A stretch of 64,000 bases of DNA from Streptomyces lucensis JCM 4490 (GCF_014650035.1 NZ_BMUE01000010.1:124001-188000), one strand, 5' to 3'. Shown: positions 16,362 through 25,470, counted from the stretch's first letter. A program made the numbers and translations. Notes: generated from the sequence alone by a model not told the origin.

Positions 16362-17177
16362 TCAGGCCGCGCCGGTGAAGTGATCGCCGACCAGGTCGCG
16401 CACCACGTCCAGATCGCGGGCGGCCAACGCGTCCAGCAGCGCCGTGTGCTCCGCCGCGTCCGCCACCAGGTCGGCACGGCCGTGCCGGACCGGGCCGCCG
16501 ACCAGCGGCCACTGCGACCGCCGGTGCAGGTCCTCCGCGATGCGGACCAGCTGCTCGTTGCCCGACAGGGCGAGCAGCGCCCGGTGGAAGGCCCGGTCGG
16601 ACTCCGCGTACGCCGCCGGACAGCCGGAGGCGGCCGCCCGCGCCGTCTCCTCCGCGAGCGGCCGCAGCTCGGCCCACCGCTGGGCCGGCACGGTCCGGGC
16701 GAGCCGCAGCATCACGGGCACCTCGATCAGCGCCCGCACCTCCGCCAGCTCGGCCAGCTCCCGGGTCCCCCGTTCGATCACCCGGAAGCCCCGGTTGGGC
16801 ACCACCTCGACGGCGCCCTCCACGGCGAGCTGCTGCATGGCCTCCCGTACGGGCGTGGCGGAGACGCCGAAGCGTTCCCCGAGCACCGGCGCCGAGTACA
16901 CCTCGCCCGGCTTCAGCTCACCGGCGACCAGGGCCGTGCGCAGCGCGTCCAGGATCTGCCCGCGCACCGAGGAGCGCTGCACCGCGGGCCGCTGCACCGC
17001 GGGCCGGGACGGCGGGTAGGGCCGCTCGGCGTGCGTGTGCTCGCCCCGCGCGCCCGGCAGCGCGGCGTCCCGCTCGCGGACCCGGTCCAGGGCGTCGGAC
17101 CCACGCTGCTGCGCCGGCACCCGGGCCGCGCCCGGCGCCGCGCCCGCCCCGGCGGAGCCCTGCGCGTCCTGCTTCAC
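16362..17177 (-). CDS. GntR/FadR-family regulator with FCD ligand domain
   Basis: 271 residues from GTG 17177, chosen because AGGAGG lies 4-5 bp upstream; an ATG at 17213 has no such site. After a disordered N-terminus of about 70 residues (with the repeat RPAVQRPAVQR), the winged helix reads RGQILDALRTALVAGELKPG and LGERFGVSATPVREAMQQLA. It is followed by the all-helical FCD domain (LAELAEVRALIEVPVMLRLA, SDRAFHRALLALSGN, EHTALLDALAARD). FCD members sense carboxylic acids through a metal-bound site. The target genes are not evident from the context. Confidence 0.92.
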   Translation of the reverse strand: MKQDAQGSAGAGAAPGAARVPAQQRGSDALDRVRERDAALPGARGEHTHAERPYPPSRPAVQRPAVQRSSVRGQILDALRTALVAGELKPGEVYSAPVLGERFGVSATPVREAMQQLAVEGAVEVVPNRGFRVIERGTRELAELAEVRALIEVPVMLRLARTVPAQRWAELRPLAEETARAAASGCPAAYAESDRAFHRALLALSGNEQLVRIAEDLHRRSQWPLVGGPVRHGRADLVADAAEHTALLDALAARDLDVVRDLVGDHFTGAA

Positions 17178-17287
17178 GGGTCCTCCTGGCGGCTTGTCGG
17201 TACTTGGGGTCATTGACGACGGGTTGTCGCTTGTCCGTCAAGACCATAGGCGCAGCGGGCGGCAGTTCAAACTTCACGAAGATCGAA

Positions 17288-17306
17288 TAAGGTAAGGCTT
17301 ACCTCC
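17288..17306. promoter_or_regulatory. Iron box (DmdR1/IdeR operator)
   Basis: TAAGGTAAGGCTTACCTCC has a perfect 13-bp core GGTAAG-G-CTTACC and agrees with the actinobacterial iron-box pattern TTAGGTTAGGCTnACCTAA at most positions. It lies 40 bp before the start of the FhuF-like gene. Iron-loaded DmdR/IdeR is expected to repress here. Confidence 0.85.
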
Positions 17307-17346
17307 CTTGATTTCCCTGGATGTGCAAAGGACGGGTCGTTCCGCC

Positions 17347-18189
17347 ATGCCCCCTGCGCCCTCGCCGCTCACCGCCGCCTACGACCGCCTCGGCTCGGTC
17401 CTGCCGTTCCTGACCGTGACGGAGCTGGGGCCGGCCGACCCCGCGCCCCGGGGCGACGGCTGGGCGGGGGCCGCCGAACTGGCCGCGGGCGGGGCGGAGC
17501 TGGACGCCTTCCTGGCCTGGGACGAGGCGCAGGTGCTGCGGGACCACGGCCGGCGGGCCCGCCCGGACGTCGTCGCCACGTTCGGCCTGCACCGCTACGC
17601 CTGGCACGCCTGCCTGCTGATCACCGTGCCGTGGTTCCTGTACCGCCGGGTCCCCCGGTTGTCCGTGACCCAGGTCTCGTACGACCGCACCGCCGGCCGC
17701 ATGGCCGTACGCCGTCCCGTCCCGTTCGCCTGCCTGCCGGACGACCCCGCGGCCACACTGCCGGGCGCCGTCGTCGTGCCGGACGAGGAGGCGCTGCGGG
17801 CCGAGGTGCGGGCGGCCGTGGCCGGGCACCTGGAACCGGTGCTCGCCGCCTTCGGGCCGCGGATGCGGCGGCGCGGGCGGGCCCTGTGGGGCATGGCGAC
17901 CGACGAGGTCGTGGAGGGGCTGTGGTACGTCGCCCGGCTGCTCGGGGCGGACGCCGAGCGGCGGGCCGTCCGGGAGCTGGAACTGCTGCTGCCCGGCGCC
18001 ACCCGGCCGTACGCCGGTTCGGCCGCGTTCCGGGTGCTCACGGGGCCGGACGGGAGGCCGCTGCCCACCCGCGACCGGGTGAGCTGCTGCATGTTCTACA
18101 CCGTGCGCCCCGAGGACACGTGTGCCACCTGCCCGCGGACCTGCGACGGCGCACGGGTCGCCCAACTGCCCGCTGCGGCTGCCGCCTGA
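17347..18189 (+). CDS. FhuF-like (2Fe-2S) ferric siderophore reductase
   Basis: 280 residues from ATG 17347, with AAAGGAC further upstream. The C-terminus carries the FhuF pattern: CCMFYTV, a short spacer, then CATCPRT, that is a Cys pair, ten residues, then Cys-x2-Cys, which ligates an unusual [2Fe-2S] cluster. The N-terminal part (LTAAYDRLGSVLPFLTVTEL, RHAWHACLLITVPWF-like stretches) matches the actinobacterial branch. FhuF reduces ferric siderophores in the cytoplasm and releases iron. The iron box directly upstream supports iron-dependent repression. It stands alone, so the siderophore served is unknown. Confidence 0.92.
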   Translation: MPPAPSPLTAAYDRLGSVLPFLTVTELGPADPAPRGDGWAGAAELAAGGAELDAFLAWDEAQVLRDHGRRARPDVVATFGLHRYAWHACLLITVPWFLYRRVPRLSVTQVSYDRTAGRMAVRRPVPFACLPDDPAATLPGAVVVPDEEALRAEVRAAVAGHLEPVLAAFGPRMRRRGRALWGMATDEVVEGLWYVARLLGADAERRAVRELELLLPGATRPYAGSAAFRVLTGPDGRPLPTRDRVSCCMFYTVRPEDTCATCPRTCDGARVAQLPAAAAA

Positions 18190-18505
18190 GCGATCATCAG
18201 GTCGGGAGCACGGCCCGGCGTCCACTAGGATCACCGCCATCGGACCGCCCCTTCACGGACCGGCCCTCGGACGGGTTATTCACAACTCCCTCACCCGTCT
18301 CAGGAACTTTCCGAGGAACCATCCGTACGGGTAGTCTTATTCGAACTCAACTCCCGCCCCTCACGCGGCAGTTCGAGCAGACAGCCGTCTCGGGCATCCC
18401 CTTGCGCTCCCTTGGCGGCCTCTTGCCCCGAAACCCCCTGAGGGCCCTCGGGAGTGGGCCACTATGGCGGGCGTTACGCCCTATCCCAATGCAAGGGACC
18501 CCCTG
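18190..18505. promoter_or_regulatory. 316-bp leader of the DUF2637 gene
   Basis: No gene seen. Possible control elements are two GGAAC words (18303 and 18315), typical of ECF sigma -35 sites, a TAGTCT word at 18332 resembling a -10, and a GGGCG-TTA-CGCCC hairpin at 18469-18481 just before the ribosome binding site. None is proven. Confidence 0.3.
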
Positions 18506-19552
18506 ATGAGACTGACCGACATATCGCTGAACTGGCTGCTTCCGGGCGCCGTACTGCTCCTGGGCGTGCTGGCGGCGGTGGCGGTGCTCGCGCGCGGCAA
18601 GCGCGGCTCCGGGGAGAGCGCGAGCGCGGACGACTCGTGGGAGCGCAGCGAGGAGCGCCGCAGGCGCAAGGAGGCCATCTACGGCACCGCCTCCTACGTC
18701 CTGCTGTTCTGCTGTGCGGCGGTTGCGGCCGCCCTGTCCTTCCACGGTCTCGTCGGCTTCGGCGAACAGAACCTGGGGCTGACCGACGGCTGGCAGTACC
18801 TGGTGCCGTTCGGTCTGGACGGTGCGGCGATGTTCTGCTCCGTGCTCGCCGTGCGCGAGGCCAGCCACGGTGACGCGGCCCTCGGCTCCCGGATACTCGT
18901 GTGGATGTTCGCGGCGGCGGCGGCCTGGTTCAACTGGGTGCACGCGCCCCGTGGCGTGGGCCACGCCGGCGCGCCGCAGTTCTTCTCCGGCATGTCGCTG
19001 TCGGCGGCCGTCCTGTTCGACCGGGCGCTGAAGCAGACCCGCCGGGCCGCGCTGCGCGAGCAGGGTCTGGTGCCGCGCCCGCTGCCGCAGATCCGCATAG
19101 TCCGCTGGCTGCGTGCGCCCCGTGAGACCTACAGGGCGTGGTCGCTGATGCTGCTGGAGGGTGTGCGCAGCCTCGACGAGGCCGTCGAGGAGGTCCGCGA
19201 CGACCAGCGGCAGAAGGAGCAGGCGCGGCAGCGCCGACGCGAGCAGGAGCGGATGGAGCGCGCCCAGCTGAAGGCCATCAGCCGGGGCCACCGCGGCATC
19301 ATCGGCCGGGGCGGCCGGGAGGTCGAGGTCGAGGTGCAGGCCGTGGAGCGCGCGCCCGCGTCCGCGACCGCGGAGCCTGCCATATCGACCGCGGAGCAAC
19401 TGCCCGTACGCGCCCGGCCCTCCCTGCAGCCGGTCCGCAGCGGCTCTGAGCCGGTGACCGTCGACCTCACCGCGGAGGACGACACCATGGCCCTGCCGCG
19501 CCTGGACTCCCTGGAGCGCAAACTGAAGGACCTGGAACAGCAGTTCGGCTGA
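18506..19552 (+). CDS. DUF2637 multi-pass membrane protein
   Basis: 348 residues from ATG 18506. The N-terminal half has about five hydrophobic segments: ISLNWLLPGAVLLLGVLAAV, then ASYVLLFCCAAVAAALSFHG, LVPFGLDGAAMFCSVLAV, and ILVWMFAAAAAWFNWVHAP, the DUF2637 hallmark. The C-terminal half is a charged coiled coil (EEVRDDQRQKEQARQRRREQ) and a disordered acidic tail. DUF2637 proteins are common in Streptomyces chromosomes and plasmids (Spd-like spread proteins on plasmids). The chromosomal versions have no known role. Single gene, convergent with the ATPase gene. Confidence 0.85.
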   Translation: MRLTDISLNWLLPGAVLLLGVLAAVAVLARGKRGSGESASADDSWERSEERRRRKEAIYGTASYVLLFCCAAVAAALSFHGLVGFGEQNLGLTDGWQYLVPFGLDGAAMFCSVLAVREASHGDAALGSRILVWMFAAAAAWFNWVHAPRGVGHAGAPQFFSGMSLSAAVLFDRALKQTRRAALREQGLVPRPLPQIRIVRWLRAPRETYRAWSLMLLEGVRSLDEAVEEVRDDQRQKEQARQRRREQERMERAQLKAISRGHRGIIGRGGREVEVEVQAVERAPASATAEPAISTAEQLPVRARPSLQPVRSGSEPVTVDLTAEDDTMALPRLDSLERKLKDLEQQFG

Positions 19553-19644
19553 CCCACGGGGCCGGACACACGGGACGGGGCGCGACCACGCGGGGTCGCG
19601 CCCCGTCCCGTCGCCGTCCTCGCCGTGCCCTCGCCGCTCGCGTC

Positions 19645-20118
19645 TCAGGCCGCCTCGGCGCCCAGTTCGAACCACACCGACTTGCCCACCTCGTGCGGCC
19701 GTACCCCCCAGTCGTCCGCGAGGGACTCCACCAGCACCAGGCCGCGTCCGTGGGTGCCGTCACCGGTGTCCGGGGCCTGTGGCTCGGGCCTGCCGGCCAC
19801 GAAGTCCCGCACCTCCACCCGCAGTCCGCCCGGCCGCACGACGGCCGTCAGGACGGCGTCGTCGTCGGTGTGGACGAGCGCGTTGGTGACCAGTTCGCTG
19901 GTGAGCAGTTCGGCTATCTCCGAGCGGCCCGGCTTGCCCCAGTGCCGCAGCAGTTCGCGTAACTCGCGGCGGGCCTCGGGCACCGCCCGCAGATCCGCCC
20001 GGCCCAGCCTGCGCCGCAGACGGCTCGCGTGTTCGCTGATGGTGTCGGTCGTTTCCCCCGATGTCGCCGAGGAGGCCCCGATGACCACGGGACCGCCCCC
20101 TCGTGCCTGCCTCTTCAT
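19645..20118 (-). CDS. RsbW/SpoIIAB-like ATP-binding regulator
   Basis: 157 residues from ATG 20118; ATG 20208 would add 30 residues. A HATPase_c domain of the anti-sigma-factor kinase type shows the N-box ELLTSELVTNALVHT, the G1 box DTGDGTHGRGL and the closing GKSVWFEL. Streptomyces encode dozens of such small ATPases, which act as anti-sigma factors or partners of SpoIIE-type phosphatases. No sigma factor or anti-anti-sigma gene lies alongside, so the partner is unknown. Cytoplasmic. Confidence 0.88.
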   Translation of the reverse strand: MKRQARGGGPVVIGASSATSGETTDTISEHASRLRRRLGRADLRAVPEARRELRELLRHWGKPGRSEIAELLTSELVTNALVHTDDDAVLTAVVRPGGLRVEVRDFVAGRPEPQAPDTGDGTHGRGLVLVESLADDWGVRPHEVGKSVWFELGAEAA

Positions 20119-20460
20119 GACCCCCGCCCGCACGCCGCCGGACCCTGCCCCTCCTGGTCGAACACGTTCACGGGGGGATGCTTGCCCAGCGGGCTCACGG
20201 GCAGTCATGGCGCCTGCCCGATGACCGGCGGTTCGGCCACCGCTCAACGGCACCACTCCCCCTCCACAATCCCATGGACCCCCGCAATTCGGGCTCCTGA
20301 CCACAGTCGGCCGTCACTGACGCCACGTGACGGCAGCCCAGCTGCGCCCGGTACCGGCGGTCGGCGCGCCGTCACGGGCCGTGAAAGTGGCCGAAAAGCG
20401 CTCACCCGGACGAAGACTCCCCCGCGCCCACGGCCCGCGCGGGGGGTACGCGGGGACGCA
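20119..20460. other. 342-bp gap between ATPase and PoxB-like genes
   Basis: Contains the upstream region of the ATPase gene (with an optional in-frame extension to 20208) and the terminator of the PoxB-like gene at 20419-20445. No further gene is supported. Confidence 0.5.
20419..20445 (-). terminator. Hairpin after PoxB-like gene
   Basis: CCCCCGCGC (20419-20427) and GCGCGGGGG (20437-20445) form a perfect 9-bp stem with a 9-nt loop, 16 bp past the stop codon. There is no T tract, as is usual in Streptomyces. Confidence 0.6.
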
Positions 20461-22203
20461 TCAGGGGCGGGGCACGTTGCGGAGGTTGGAGCGGGCCATC
20501 TGGAGCATGCGGCCGACGCCGCCGTCCAGCACGATCTTGGAGGCGGACAGCGCGAACCCGGTGACCATCTCCCTGCTGATCTTCGGCGGGATGGACAGGG
20601 CGTTGGGATCGGTGACGATGTCCACCAGGGCCGGCCCCTTGTGCCGGAACGCGTCCCTGAGGGCCCCGGCGAGCTGCTTGGGCTTCTCCACCCGCACCCC
20701 GTAGGCGCCGCAGGCCCGGGCGACCGCGGCGAAGTCGGGGTTGGCGTTGGCCGTGCCGTGCGAGGGCAGGCCGGCGACCAGCATCTCCAACTCCACCATG
20801 CTGAGGGAGGAGTTGTTGAACAGCACGACCTTGACGGGGAGGTCGTGCTGCACCAGCGTCAGGAACTCGCCCATGAGCATGGAGAACCCGCCGTCACCGG
20901 ACATGGAGACGACCTGCCGGCGACGGTCGGTGAACTGCGCCCCGATCGCCATGGGCAGGGCGTTCGCCATCGAGCCGTGCGAGAACGAACCGATGATGCG
21001 GCGGCGGCCGTTGGGCGAGACGTACCGGGCGGCCCAGACGTTGCACATCCCGGTGTCCACCGTGAACACGGCGTCGTCGTCGGCGACCTCGTCGAGGACG
21101 GCGGCCACGTACTCCGGATGGATGGGAACGTGCTTCTCGACCTTCCGGGTATACGCCTTGACCACGCCCTCCAGGGCGTCGGCGTGCTTCTTCAGCATCC
21201 TGTCGAGGAAGCGACGGTCGGTCTTCTCCTTCACCCGGGGGATCAGGCAGCGCAGGGTCTCGCGGACGTCGCCCCACACCGCGAGGTCGAGGCGGGAGCG
21301 CCGGCCGAGCACCTCGGGCCGTACGTCGACCTGGGCGATCCGCACGTCGTCGGGCAGGAAGGCGTTGTACGGGAAGTCGGTGCCGAGCAGGATGAGCAGG
21401 TCGCACTCGTTGGTGGCCTCGTAGGCGGCGCCGTAGCCGAGCAGCCCGCTCATGCCGACGTCGTACGGGTTGTCGTACTGGATCCACTCCTTGCCGCGCA
21501 GGGCGTGCCCCACCGGGGACTTGATCCTCCCGGCGAACTCCATGACCTCGGCGTGGGCTCCCGCCGTGCCGGCGCCGCAGAACAGGGTGACCCGGTCGGC
21601 CGCGTCGATCATCCGTACGAGCCGGTCGATCTCCTCGTCGCCGGGCCGGACGGTGGGCCGGGAGGTGACGAGGGCGCTCTGCGCTGCCTTCTCCGGGGCG
21701 GGCTCGGCGGCGATGTCGCCGGGCAGGGACACCACGCTCACCCCGCTCTGCCCGACCGCGTGCTGGATGGCGGTCTGCAGCAGCCGGGGCATCTGCTTCG
21801 GGCTGGAGATCAGCTCGCTGTAGTGGCTGCACTCCTGGAACAGCCGGTCCGGGTGGGTCTCCTGGAAGTATCCGAGGCCGATCTCGCTGGAGGGGATGTG
21901 CGAGGCGAGGGCGAGCACCGGGGCCATCGAGCGGTGGGCGTCGTAGAGACCGTTGATGAGGTGCAGGTTGCCGGGGCCGCAGGAACCGGCGCAGGCCGCC
22001 AGTCTGCCGGTGATCTGGGCCTCGGCCCCGGCCGCGAAGGCGGCGCTCTCCTCGTGGCGGACGTGGATCCAGTCGATGGCGGGGTTGCGGCGCACGGCGT
22101 CCACGACCGGGTTGAGGCTGTCACCGACGACGCCGTAGAGCCGGCGCACCCCGGCGCGGACGAGGATGTCGACGAACTGCTCGGCTACGTTCTGTCTGGC
22201 CAT
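20461..22203 (-). CDS. poxB: Thiamine-pyrophosphate-dependent pyruvate oxidase/dehydrogenase (PoxB-like)
   Basis: 580 residues, the normal length of the family. Three TPP-enzyme domains: an N-terminal Pyr domain (LYGVVGDSLNPVVDAV, HEESAAFAAGAEAQITGRLA, catalytic Glu in HEE), a central FAD/NAD-like domain (VTLFCGAGTAGAHAEVMEFA, LLILLGTDFPYNAF), and the PP domain with the TPP motif SGDGGFSML ending in FNNSS. PoxB converts pyruvate to acetate and CO2 and passes electrons to quinone at the membrane. The C-terminal helix that anchors E. coli PoxB is not clearly matched, so electron-acceptor and membrane binding are uncertain. Single transcription unit. Confidence 0.9.
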   Translation of the reverse strand: MARQNVAEQFVDILVRAGVRRLYGVVGDSLNPVVDAVRRNPAIDWIHVRHEESAAFAAGAEAQITGRLAACAGSCGPGNLHLINGLYDAHRSMAPVLALASHIPSSEIGLGYFQETHPDRLFQECSHYSELISSPKQMPRLLQTAIQHAVGQSGVSVVSLPGDIAAEPAPEKAAQSALVTSRPTVRPGDEEIDRLVRMIDAADRVTLFCGAGTAGAHAEVMEFAGRIKSPVGHALRGKEWIQYDNPYDVGMSGLLGYGAAYEATNECDLLILLGTDFPYNAFLPDDVRIAQVDVRPEVLGRRSRLDLAVWGDVRETLRCLIPRVKEKTDRRFLDRMLKKHADALEGVVKAYTRKVEKHVPIHPEYVAAVLDEVADDDAVFTVDTGMCNVWAARYVSPNGRRRIIGSFSHGSMANALPMAIGAQFTDRRRQVVSMSGDGGFSMLMGEFLTLVQHDLPVKVVLFNNSSLSMVELEMLVAGLPSHGTANANPDFAAVARACGAYGVRVEKPKQLAGALRDAFRHKGPALVDIVTDPNALSIPPKISREMVTGFALSASKIVLDGGVGRMLQMARSNLRNVPRP

Positions 22204-22272
22204 GGTGTTCCGTCTGCCCCTTCGCTGCCCCGGGATACGGCCTGCCGTCCCATCAAGTCACAGGGGCAGCGG

Positions 22273-23745
22273 TTACGCCTCCCAAACGGCGGCCGCGCTG
22301 CGGTCGTCGGAGTAGCCCTTCACCCGTACCTGGGCGTCGGCGAGGAACGCGGCGAGGCCGGGCGCGGCCCCGCCGGACCAGCGGCGGGCCAGGTAGGCGC
22401 ACAGGGCCGCCTCGCCGCGCAGCGGATCGGCGAACCCGCCTGTGCACATCACCAGGACATCACCCGGGCGGGCCAGCGAGGTCCGGAAGAGGAAGGGTGC
22501 GCGGGGCGGCTCGGGCGCCGGTTCGAACGGGCTCGGCGGGGTCGGGATGCCGAGGTCCATGGTGAGGCGGTCGCCCTCGCGGGTCTCGGCGAGGGGCGAG
22601 CCGAAGCCGACCACGGGCCCGCCCGTGGCGCCGGCGGCCGGCGCCTGCGGCTCGATGTCCTGCCACTCGTCGTCCCGCAGCCGGAACAGGCCGCCCTCGC
22701 CCACGCCGAAGAAGACCCGGACCCGGCAGTCGGGGTCGGCGGGCAGCAGCAGGCAGCGCAGGCTCGCCGTGTACTCCTCGGGGTCCAGCTCCTGTTCGGC
22801 GGCGCCGGCGCGCAGCCTGCCGAGCGTGCGGTCGGTCAGCCGGTGCAGGCCCGACTTCAGGTCGCCGCGCCGGCCGGCCCGGATGTCCTCGGCCAGCCGC
22901 CGCTGGCTGCGGCCCACGGCGCGCGCGATCCACCGGCACGCCTCGGCCGCCGCCCGGTGGGCGCCCGGTGTCGCCCGCGCGCCGGTCGCCATGGCGACGA
23001 GGACCAGCGCCTGCTCCCCGCTGCCGAACCGCGCGGTGAGCAGCGCGTCCCGGCGCGGCTCGCCCCGGTACCGCGCCGAGTCCCCGCGCAGCGACACCGC
23101 CCGCAGCGTGCAGGCCCCGTACCGGGCGCCGTCCAGCACGGTGTCCGGGACCGGCTCACCGAGGTCGTCGGGGTCGGCGGCGGGGAGGGTGGTGGGCTCA
23201 GGGTCGTAGGTGGGCGGTCCGGAGCCCACGTAGTCGACGGAGGACGCGGGTTCCTGCGCGGACGGTCCTCGGGGCGCCGGGGGGTTGCCGGCCTCCGGGG
23301 GCCGGGTGGGAGCCGAGGCCTGAGGCGCGGGTGCGGGCGCGCTCACCTGCGGCGGCGGAACGGGCGCGCTTACCTGCGGCGGCGGGCCGGGTGCCGGGGA
23401 TTCGGGCGGCGGTGGGGTGGGTGCGGGCCGGCCGGCCGCCGGATCCGGGCGGGAAACCCGCGCGGCGCGTTGCGCCGGGACCGAGGTTCCCTGATGTTCC
23501 GGGCTCGCCCCGTCACCGCCGCTTCCGCCGTCGCCCGCGCCGCCGGCGTCGTCACCGGTGGCACTCCCGTCGTCGGCACCGTCCTGCCCGCCCGGCCGCC
23601 CCGCCACCGTGCTCCTGGCCGAGGCGAAGCGGTCGTCCAGGGAATCGGGCACGGCCGTCGGGCCCGTGTCCGCCGTGGCGTCGTCGTACAGCTGTCCCCA
23701 CCAGTCGTCGTCCTGACGGGCGGGCTTTCCCCCCTGCTGGCTCAT
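22273..23745 (-). CDS. PP2C-fold protein with degenerate catalytic motifs
   Basis: 490 residues from ATG 23745. An N-terminal disordered half is rich in Pro, Gly and Ala and carries the repeat PPPQVSAP. The C-terminal PP2C-like domain is about 290 residues (AVSLRGDSARYRGEPRRDAL, FFGVGEGGLFRLRDDEW, GDVLVMCTGGFADPL, GYSDDRSAAAVWE). In active enzymes the first metal motif reads ADG and the later one SDG; here they read MATG and CTGG, so two metal-binding Asp are missing, while the final D-D pair is kept. It may be a pseudophosphatase that binds rather than dephosphorylates. It lies downstream of the SGNH hydrolase gene, same strand, by 102 bp. Confidence 0.82.
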   Translation of the reverse strand: MSQQGGKPARQDDDWWGQLYDDATADTGPTAVPDSLDDRFASARSTVAGRPGGQDGADDGSATGDDAGGAGDGGSGGDGASPEHQGTSVPAQRAARVSRPDPAAGRPAPTPPPPESPAPGPPPQVSAPVPPPQVSAPAPAPQASAPTRPPEAGNPPAPRGPSAQEPASSVDYVGSGPPTYDPEPTTLPAADPDDLGEPVPDTVLDGARYGACTLRAVSLRGDSARYRGEPRRDALLTARFGSGEQALVLVAMATGARATPGAHRAAAEACRWIARAVGRSQRRLAEDIRAGRRGDLKSGLHRLTDRTLGRLRAGAAEQELDPEEYTASLRCLLLPADPDCRVRVFFGVGEGGLFRLRDDEWQDIEPQAPAAGATGGPVVGFGSPLAETREGDRLTMDLGIPTPPSPFEPAPEPPRAPFLFRTSLARPGDVLVMCTGGFADPLRGEAALCAYLARRWSGGAAPGLAAFLADAQVRVKGYSDDRSAAAVWEA

Positions 23746-23847
23746 GCCCTGATTTTCCACCGCGGGGGCCGTCGAAAAACGGGGCATCGGGAAAAAGCCG
23801 CACACCCGGCCCCTCGGACGGGGCGTCAGGTGACGGAGTGAACAGGC

Positions 23848-25053
23848 TTACGACAGAGCGCGGCCGTCCGCCAGCGCCCGCCGGACGGTGTCGGCGACGG
23901 CCGTCATGCCCGCGTCGTTGAAGTGCAGGTGGTCGCCGGGGTCGTAGCCGAGCAGGAGGTGGGCCGGATCGGCCGGGTCGCGCAGGGCGGCGTCGGCGTC
24001 GGCGACCGCGTCGAAGGCGCCGCCGGTGCGGATGAACGTGTTGACCCCTTGCCGTACCGCCTCGCCCGCTTCCGTGTAGGCGAGGTGGCCGCGGTACGGG
24101 GTGAGGGTGACGCCGACGACCCGGATGCCGCGTGCGTGGGCTCGGGCGACGAGGGTGCGGTAGGCGTCGGCGTACGCGGCGGCGTCGCTCGCCTCCGGGA
24201 TGCCCTTGATGTCGTTGATCCCTTCGAAGACGACCAGGGCGCGCACCCCCGCCCGGTCCAGGGCGTCGGCGTCCAGCCGGGCCAGGGCGCCGGGCCCGAC
24301 GCCGTCGCGCAGCAGGCGGTTGCCGCCGATGCCCGCGTTGAGGACGCCCAGGCCGTACGGGCGCAGGCGCTCGGCGAGCCGGTCCGGCCAGCGGCGGTTG
24401 GCGTCGGGGGTGGATCCGGTGCCGTCGGTGAGGGAGTCGCCGAACGCGACGACGCTGCCCGCGGCGTTCCCCCGGACGTCGACGCCGGTGAGGTAGTACC
24501 AGCTGCTGACGGTCTTCGTGTACGCGGCGCCGTCCTCGTCGGCGGCCCGGCCGGCGCCGGCGGGGGCCACATAGCTGGTCTGCAGGGCGGTGCGGTGGTA
24601 GGTGGCGGGCCCGCTGTCGCCCGGGGTGTACACCGTGACCAGGAGATCGGCGGCGGCCGGGACGCGCAGCGGCACCGGGTCGGAGACGGTGTCCCGGCCC
24701 GGCGGGACGGTGACCGTGGGGGCGCGGCCGAAGGTGACGGTGCGCAGGGTGCCGGGCACGGCGCCCGGGCCGGACGCGCGGCGCAGGGCGACGGTGACCG
24801 CGCCGAGGTACAGGGGCGCGGTGCCGAGCCGGTTGCCGACACGGACGCGGACGGCGCTGCCGCCGACGCTGAGGTGGACCACGTTGCGGACCGCGGCGCC
24901 GGGCAGCGCGGGCGCGGTGCCCGACGGCGCGCTCTCCCAGCTGCCGGTCCAGGACGGGACCGCCCGGGCGGCGACGGCCGGCCCCGCCGCGCCCGGCAGC
25001 AGGGCCGGCACCGCCAGCAGCAGGACCACGAGGACCCGTCCGACCTTGGCCAT
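23848..25053 (-). CDS. Secreted SGNH/GDSL-family hydrolase
   Basis: 401 residues from ATG 25053, with AAGGAAGG upstream. A signal peptide (VGRVLVVLLLAVPALLPGAA ending AVAARA) precedes an N-terminal beta domain of about 180 residues and the SGNH domain. Block I is VAFGDSLTDG, block II GIGGNRLL, block III GINDIKG, and block V DHLHFND with the catalytic Asp-x2-His. It is an extracellular esterase or lipase-type hydrolase; the substrate could be an acylated polysaccharide or lipid. A 70-bp tandem array separates it from the ogt gene upstream. Confidence 0.92.
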   Translation of the reverse strand: MAKVGRVLVVLLLAVPALLPGAAGPAVAARAVPSWTGSWESAPSGTAPALPGAAVRNVVHLSVGGSAVRVRVGNRLGTAPLYLGAVTVALRRASGPGAVPGTLRTVTFGRAPTVTVPPGRDTVSDPVPLRVPAAADLLVTVYTPGDSGPATYHRTALQTSYVAPAGAGRAADEDGAAYTKTVSSWYYLTGVDVRGNAAGSVVAFGDSLTDGTGSTPDANRRWPDRLAERLRPYGLGVLNAGIGGNRLLRDGVGPGALARLDADALDRAGVRALVVFEGINDIKGIPEASDAAAYADAYRTLVARAHARGIRVVGVTLTPYRGHLAYTEAGEAVRQGVNTFIRTGGAFDAVADADAALRDPADPAHLLLGYDPGDHLHFNDAGMTAVADTVRRALADGRALS

Positions 25054-25461
25054 GCGTGCGCCCTTCCTTCCCCGTGGCCCGTCGGGGTGACCGTGCCACA
25101 CGGGCGGGGCGCACCGGTGGAACGGCGGCGGCGGTCCACCCGCTCGGCGCAACCGGGGCGCTGCCGCTTGGGGCGTGGTGGGGTTGTGGGGTGGCGCTGT
25201 GCGTCGTCGGGTGCGGGTGTGTGGTGGCTGGTCGCGCAGTTCCCCGCGCCCCTGAGAGGGGCGGTGCGTTGTCTGTCGGGTGCGGGTCCCGTCGTGGTTC
25301 GGCGCGCAGTTCCCCGCGACCCTGAAAGGGGTGGCGCTGTGCGTCGTCGGGTGCGGGCCCGTCGTGGTTCGTCGCGCAGTTCCCCGCGCCCCTGAAAGGG
25401 GTGGCGCTGTGCGTCGTCGGGTGCGGGCCCGTCGTGGCTCGTCGCGCAGTTCCCCGCGCCC
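25054..25461. other. 408-bp gap holding the 70-bp array
   Basis: Besides the tandem array (25191-25470) it contains the upstream region of the SGNH gene. No coding sequence is supported. Confidence 0.6.
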
Positions 25462-25470
25462 CTAAGGGTG
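25191..25470. repeat. 70-bp tandem repeat, four copies
   Basis: The core GCGCAGTTCCCCGCGCCCC recurs with an exact 70-bp period at 25233, 25303 (one base changed), 25373 and 25443. Each core leads into CCCCTGAAAGGGG, a short hairpin, and a common spacer containing GTGGCGCTGTGCGTCGTCGG. The last copy reaches the stop codon of ogt. The same core occurs as an inverted pair at 16207-16309. Confidence 0.92.

Noticed and set aside
25191..25470. Possible CRISPR array
   Set aside because: The entire 70-bp unit is repeated, spacers are not unique, and no cas genes are present; it is a plain tandem repeat.
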